Shown here piece after piece: positions 5,866 through 8,982 of a DNA stretch of 8,982 nt. Each line of letters begins with the position of its first letter. Position 1 is the first letter of the stretch. The notes beneath the pieces were generated by a model, which was not told the origin of the DNA, searched no databases, and saw only the letters and a program-made list of their open reading frames with translations. Both the position numbers and the translations under genes were made by a program. This stretch comes from Lentisphaerota bacterium (lineage in GTDB: Bacteria; Verrucomicrobiota; Kiritimatiellia; RFP12; UBA3636): positions 1 to 8,982 of the forward strand of contig JAAZFF010000059.1 of the NCBI GenBank assembly GCA_012511845.1. Direction: 5' to 3'.

Positions 5866-7845
5866 TCACCTTACTCTGTAACTGCGAAGAGTCTTTTTCT
5901 CTAAATCAAACATTTCTTCATCTGTTCTTTCACCAGGCTCCTTAAAAGTGCCATCAAGCAATCCACGTCCAAGAACAGCGTTCATAGGCATGCCTATGCC
6001 GGCACCTTTATCTACAGTAACCTCGCGTCCCATTGTCTCAGGATCAGCAAGCCCTACTGTCACAAAAACAATAATTTCGGACTGCTCTTTCACACGAGAT
6101 TTCCAGCCGAAAAGCCTGGGACCTATGAAAGGAATACTGCGAAGCAGGGGAATCCCGGAATCAACATTGTTTTCCGTTGTCTCAGTCAGACCTCCTATTA
6201 CTGCTGTTTTTCCATCAGCCATAGTAAAAGTAGTGATCAATCGCTGCATTCTGATAATAGGGAAACGATTCATCCCTATTACCCTGTATCCATCATTTTC
6301 AACAGAAAAATCTCTTTGGCTTATTGAAGGAACAATGTCCACAGTTATCAGTCCGGACGGGCTGACACGTGGTGTTACTTCGAGCTCTATTCCATATTTA
6401 AAGAATGCTTCACCAACCCAAATATCTTTTTTCCCGGGAATAGTTGCCAGCTGTGATGATATTTTTGAGGGTGTTGAATCAGAAGATGAATCCTCTATTT
6501 TAACAACAACATTGGGCTCTCTCGTTGTCATGTCAACATAAGCTGTTGTAGCATTTTCAACTATTACTTTTGGATTTGAAAATATCTGGGCACCGTCCAT
6601 TTTTTCAAATGCGCTGATCGCCACTCGAAACTCCGAGACAGAGAGTTGCCCCATGAATCCGCTGGAGAAACCTGATTCATTTCCCCTTGAACGTGTTGAC
6701 TCAAAGCTCCGAGTTGCCTGATCCTTACGTGCCGGCAAGTCACTTCGTCTGCCGGATGCTGAATAAACCGTACTTTCGGAAGAATCCCTGAACCTGTCGT
6801 CATTGTAGCTGAAAGTTCCTTCCAGGGGACCAAGGCTGGCACCCCAATCACTCAGGGAATCCCACCTCATACCAAGTTGTTTGCTCGCCTTTGCGCTTAA
6901 TCGAACGAACCTTGCTTCTATGTAAACTTGATGGGCAGGCTTGTCAAGCGCCTTGATAATACTCCTGCAACTATCTATTTCATCATCTGTACCCTTCACA
7001 ACAACTACATTGGCTGACGGAAAAGCCACAGTCAAAGATTTATTGCTCATTACACCAGTTGCAGTGGCTCTTCTAGCCCTGTTTGTTGCTGCTACAGCAG
7101 GTGCTTCGAGGTTGAAAGTATGTTGGAGAACGGTTGATATCTTCTCGGCGTCTGCATGTTTTAATTCAAACGTCTCTACCCGCCTCTGTTGCTCAACATC
7201 AGCAGATGTTTTTTCCCGGACAACAAAGATCGATGAATCTCTAGGCTCCTCCTTAAGCTCAAGCCCATAACCTGCAACTATGGCACTCAAACCCTGCGAC
7301 CATTCAACATTATCGAGGCGTGCGCTTACCGGTCTTGTAAACTCGTTTGTCCAGGCTGAAATAATATTGGCACCAGTAGAATCCCGAAAAGCACGAACGA
7401 CTTCTGTCAGGGAAACTTCTTCAAATGCCATGGAAACAAGAACTTTATCCTCTTCCTGATCCTCCCCCATTAACGGTAGCATTACTGCCGATGGAGTACT
7501 TGTACTCATTGAAGGCTCTACATCAGCTTCATTAGACAAAATGGCGTCTACAGCATCAGCCACATAATCTGAAACAGCAACATCGACTTCCGCCCCCGCT
7601 ACTTCTGTCAACATTTCAGCAGCTCTTTCATCTGTAACAACTTCAACAACACTTGAGACTTCATAAGCTTCTTCAATTGTAAAATCGACTACATCTGTTT
7701 CAATTGAAGTGTCTTCTGTTTGGCTTTCCGCAATAATTGCCGTTATAAGATTGTCTATTTCATTATCAGTATCTTGTGCGAATAATGATATAGGAGCAAG
7801 CAATGAGAAAATGACCAGAGGGGTCAAACATTTATTTATTTTCAT
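5866..7845 (-). CDS. PilQ/GspD-family outer-membrane secretin
   Basis: Multimeric outer-membrane channel through which a pilus (PilQ) or type II secretion substrate (GspD) passes. Order along the 659 aa: signal peptide 1-23 (Lys-rich start, hydrophobic LVIFSLLAPISLFA), then a long acidic, low-complexity region at 24-133. An STN/N0-like domain follows (about 135-210, SLTEVVRAFRDSTGANII), then a short N1-type domain (about 222-303, ETFELKHADAEKISTVL, VVVKGTDDEIDSCRSIIKAL), then the secretin core (about 305-600). The core ends in the signature around AVIGGLTETTENNVDSGIPL, followed by IPFIGPRLFGWKSRVKEQSEIIVFV. A Ser/Arg-rich, low-complexity insert lies at about 335-395 in the core. A 60-residue polar tail after 600 could serve pilotin binding, but that is a guess. 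The ATG at 7845 has AGGA 8 nt upstream (7854-7857). Its place between PilP-like and PilT-like genes favours a pilus secretin over GspD. Confidence 0.93.
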   Translation of the reverse strand: MKINKCLTPLVIFSLLAPISLFAQDTDNEIDNLITAIIAESQTEDTSIETDVVDFTIEEAYEVSSVVEVVTDERAAEMLTEVAGAEVDVAVSDYVADAVDAILSNEADVEPSMSTSTPSAVMLPLMGEDQEEDKVLVSMAFEEVSLTEVVRAFRDSTGANIISAWTNEFTRPVSARLDNVEWSQGLSAIVAGYGLELKEEPRDSSIFVVREKTSADVEQQRRVETFELKHADAEKISTVLQHTFNLEAPAVAATNRARRATATGVMSNKSLTVAFPSANVVVVKGTDDEIDSCRSIIKALDKPAHQVYIEARFVRLSAKASKQLGMRWDSLSDWGASLGPLEGTFSYNDDRFRDSSESTVYSASGRRSDLPARKDQATRSFESTRSRGNESGFSSGFMGQLSVSEFRVAISAFEKMDGAQIFSNPKVIVENATTAYVDMTTREPNVVVKIEDSSSDSTPSKISSQLATIPGKKDIWVGEAFFKYGIELEVTPRVSPSGLITVDIVPSISQRDFSVENDGYRVIGMNRFPIIRMQRLITTFTMADGKTAVIGGLTETTENNVDSGIPLLRSIPFIGPRLFGWKSRVKEQSEIIVFVTVGLADPETMGREVTVDKGAGIGMPMNAVLGRGLLDGTFKEPGERTDEEMFDLEKKTLRSYRVR

Positions 7846-7887
7846 TTTAGTATTCCTGGAGGTGTTTAAAAAACGTTTTTAAAAAGT

Positions 7888-8406
7888 TTATCTCGTCTTT
7901 GGAACGCGTTCAGCCCTTACTCTTGATGTTTTAAAACTTGGCGGGGAGAATTCGATGGAATCAATTCTCCAAACAAACTCAATGGCATTATTTGTAACAT
8001 ATAAAAGGTCTCCTGCAAAATAGTTTTTCTTGTCAAGTAGCATTTTTAATTCACTTTTTCCTGATTCAGGATTTCTTGCTGAAAAAATCCCGCTTTGGCG
8101 AGGGATTGTTTTTTCTGCTGTTTCCCATTCTTCTTCATCTACAGGAATTTCTGCAACTTCAACTACGGGGGCTGACTCATCAATCTTGTTTTCATTTTCA
8201 GAATCAGGTTCAGCAACTTGTTCGAAAACCTGCTTGCTGTCAGGATTATATCCGACAGGCCAAAAGGGATCACGTAAAACAATGGCTTCAATGCCGGTAT
8301 CTATTTCATCTTCGATGCCGTATACAAGCAGGTCAGACGCCTGTGCAAGCGACAGACTTGACATAAGGAGAAAAAGAAATATTATTTTTTTTAGAATTTT
8401 ATTCAT
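7888..8406 (-). CDS. PilP/GspC-like periplasmic pilus-assembly protein (tentative)
   Basis: Exported protein of 172 aa. Residues 1-23 form a signal peptide (MNKILKK, a hydrophobic stretch, then AQA before Ser24), which suggests cleavage into the periplasm; there is no lipobox Cys. Residues 46-53 read DPFWPVGY, a short motif near the mature N-terminus. An acidic, disordered-looking segment spans about 60-100. Residues about 105-165 form a small beta-rich region (SELKMLLDKKNYFAGDLLYV, then TNNAIEFVWRIDSIEF), resembling the small beta domain that closes PilP and GspC proteins. In type IV pilus systems PilP links the PilN/PilO inner-membrane complex to the secretin. The gene order (PilO-like before, secretin after) fits that role, while sequence similarity alone would not prove it. 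Its ATG overlaps the upstream stop by 4 bp (ATGA) with no clear Shine-Dalgarno, suggesting translational coupling. Confidence 0.6.
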   Translation of the reverse strand: MNKILKKIIFLFLLMSSLSLAQASDLLVYGIEDEIDTGIEAIVLRDPFWPVGYNPDSKQVFEQVAEPDSENENKIDESAPVVEVAEIPVDEEEWETAEKTIPRQSGIFSARNPESGKSELKMLLDKKNYFAGDLLYVTNNAIEFVWRIDSIEFSPPSFKTSRVRAERVPKTR

Positions 8407-8982
8407 TTACGTTTTGTTGTCTGAGGCGCTGCAACACGCTCAATTACTACGGGCCATTCAATTGAAAAAGTGAGCAAATGTTTTTCAACATCATCCTGCT
8501 GAGAAATTATTCGCAGGGAAGAAAGCGTTGCCATCGGCAATTTCTTCTCTATCTCTTCGAGCATTTTGACAATATTATTATACGAGCCAGAACCTGAGAA
8601 TCTGATGGGATGCCGGACATAAATACGCCCTTCAGCAGGTTCTGATGGAAGAATCGGCATTTGCTGGAGGCTACTTACCAGGCTGTCGTCCAAGGAAACA
8701 CCATACTTCTTGGCTATTGGTGAGATGAGCGACATAGCGCGCATATCCAAAGAATTTGCAAGGGGCAATAATACACCGTTCGTATTCCAGTACAAAAGCT
8801 TTTCTTCAAGAACTTCAACCTCTTTGTTCAGGGATGATAAAGAAGCTATATTTGAATGTAATTTGTTAAAATTTTCATGAGCTTCTGCTACTGATTTACT
8901 CGATGTTTTCAATTCAGCCAAAGCAGGCTTTAAAATAAAAAATACTGCCAGCAGACACAGAACACCGGCTGCTAAAGAAACA
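8403..8982 (-). CDS. PilO/GspM-like inner-membrane pilus-assembly protein, 5' end cut by window
   Basis: The visible 192 residues begin inside a transmembrane helix (VSLAAGVLCLLAVFFILKPA). A coiled coil of about 45 residues follows (LHSNIASLSSLNKEVEVLEEK region), then a connector containing a possible helix (LDMRAMSLISPIAKKYGVSL). The C-terminal part is a ferredoxin-like alpha/beta domain (RHPIRFSGSGSYNNIVKMLE, then LPMATLSSLRI, then HLLTFSIEWPVV). This layout of one TM, a coiled coil and a small alpha/beta domain is that of PilO and GspM, which form the inner-membrane alignment complex with PilN/PilP or GspL. The sequence is divergent, so the call rests on architecture and neighbours. A TTG at 8921 could be taken as a start, but the frame is open to the edge and the TM helix lies before it, so the true start is outside the window. 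The last codons overlap the next gene's ATG. Confidence 0.65.
   Translation of the reverse strand, partial: VSLAAGVLCLLAVFFILKPALAELKTSSKSVAEAHENFNKLHSNIASLSSLNKEVEVLEEKLLYWNTNGVLLPLANSLDMRAMSLISPIAKKYGVSLDDSLVSSLQQMPILPSEPAEGRIYVRHPIRFSGSGSYNNIVKMLEEIEKKLPMATLSSLRIISQQDDVEKHLLTFSIEWPVVIERVAAPQTTKRK

Noticed and set aside
5948..6541. 197-codon open frame on the + strand inside the secretin gene
   Set aside because: Antisense shadow of the secretin core; composition and lack of motifs give no support.
7862..7887. AT-rich palindrome (AAAAACGTTTTT at 7869-7880) between the PilP-like and secretin genes, as terminator or operator
   Set aside because: It has almost no GC in the stem and no loop, so it would not form a stable terminator. 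A run of A and T by chance is likely in a short AT-rich gap.
8919..8921. TTG at 8921 as the true start of the PilO-like gene
   Set aside because: It would remove the transmembrane helix encoded just upstream in the same frame, which is the expected N-terminus of this type of protein.

Overview
The window comes from a Gram-negative (diderm), modestly AT-rich bacterium. It carries a secretin, signal peptides and a type IV pilus-type gene order (PilO-like, PilP-like, secretin, PilT-like). The PVC group, perhaps Lentisphaerota, is my tentative guess. It rests on the style of the unusual pilus proteins (a small periplasmic protein with DPFWPVGY, an acidic-headed secretin, TPR-extended PilT) and of the small exonuclease. 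No taxonomic marker was searched.

Left part, 1-2902. The 3' end of a YgjP-like zinc metallopeptidase gene enters from the left edge on the + strand. Six bases later lies a convergent tRNA-Val(UAC) gene on the - strand with an encoded CCA. An 82-bp gap (448-529) separates it from the divergent NAD+-dependent DNA ligase gene ligA (+ strand, 790 aa). The gap holds a good sigma70-type promoter for the tRNA, and its -10 box also reads as a perfect TATAAT toward ligA. LigA has all canonical domains plus two extra segments in and around its HhH region.

Right part, 2894-8982. This is one tightly packed leftward (- strand) operon. In transcription order it holds: a PilO/GspM-like inner-membrane protein (cut by the right edge), a PilP/GspC-like periplasmic protein, a PilQ/GspD-family secretin, a PilT-like ATPase with a C-terminal TPR-type extension, a protein joining TPR-like repeats to a detached MshEN (GspE N-terminal) domain, and a DnaQ-like 3'-5' exonuclease. 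The exonuclease is split by a one-base frameshift. Junctions are 4-bp overlap, 42-bp gap, 15-bp gap, 1-bp (or 4-bp) overlap and 4-bp gap, so co-transcription is likely. The exonuclease end overlaps the ligA end by 9 bp, tail to tail.

How they may work together: the PilO-like and PilP-like proteins would form the alignment complex linking the inner-membrane motor to the outer-membrane secretin. PilT would power pilus retraction. The TPR/MshEN protein is the most unusual member: a domain normally fused to the extension ATPase (PilB/GspE/MshE) is here a separate protein encoded right after the retraction ATPase, and both carry TPR-like helices. They may form a regulatory pair. This is inference. 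There is no mobile element, CRISPR array, rRNA or convincing intrinsic terminator, and no gene-free stretch longer than about 85 bases.
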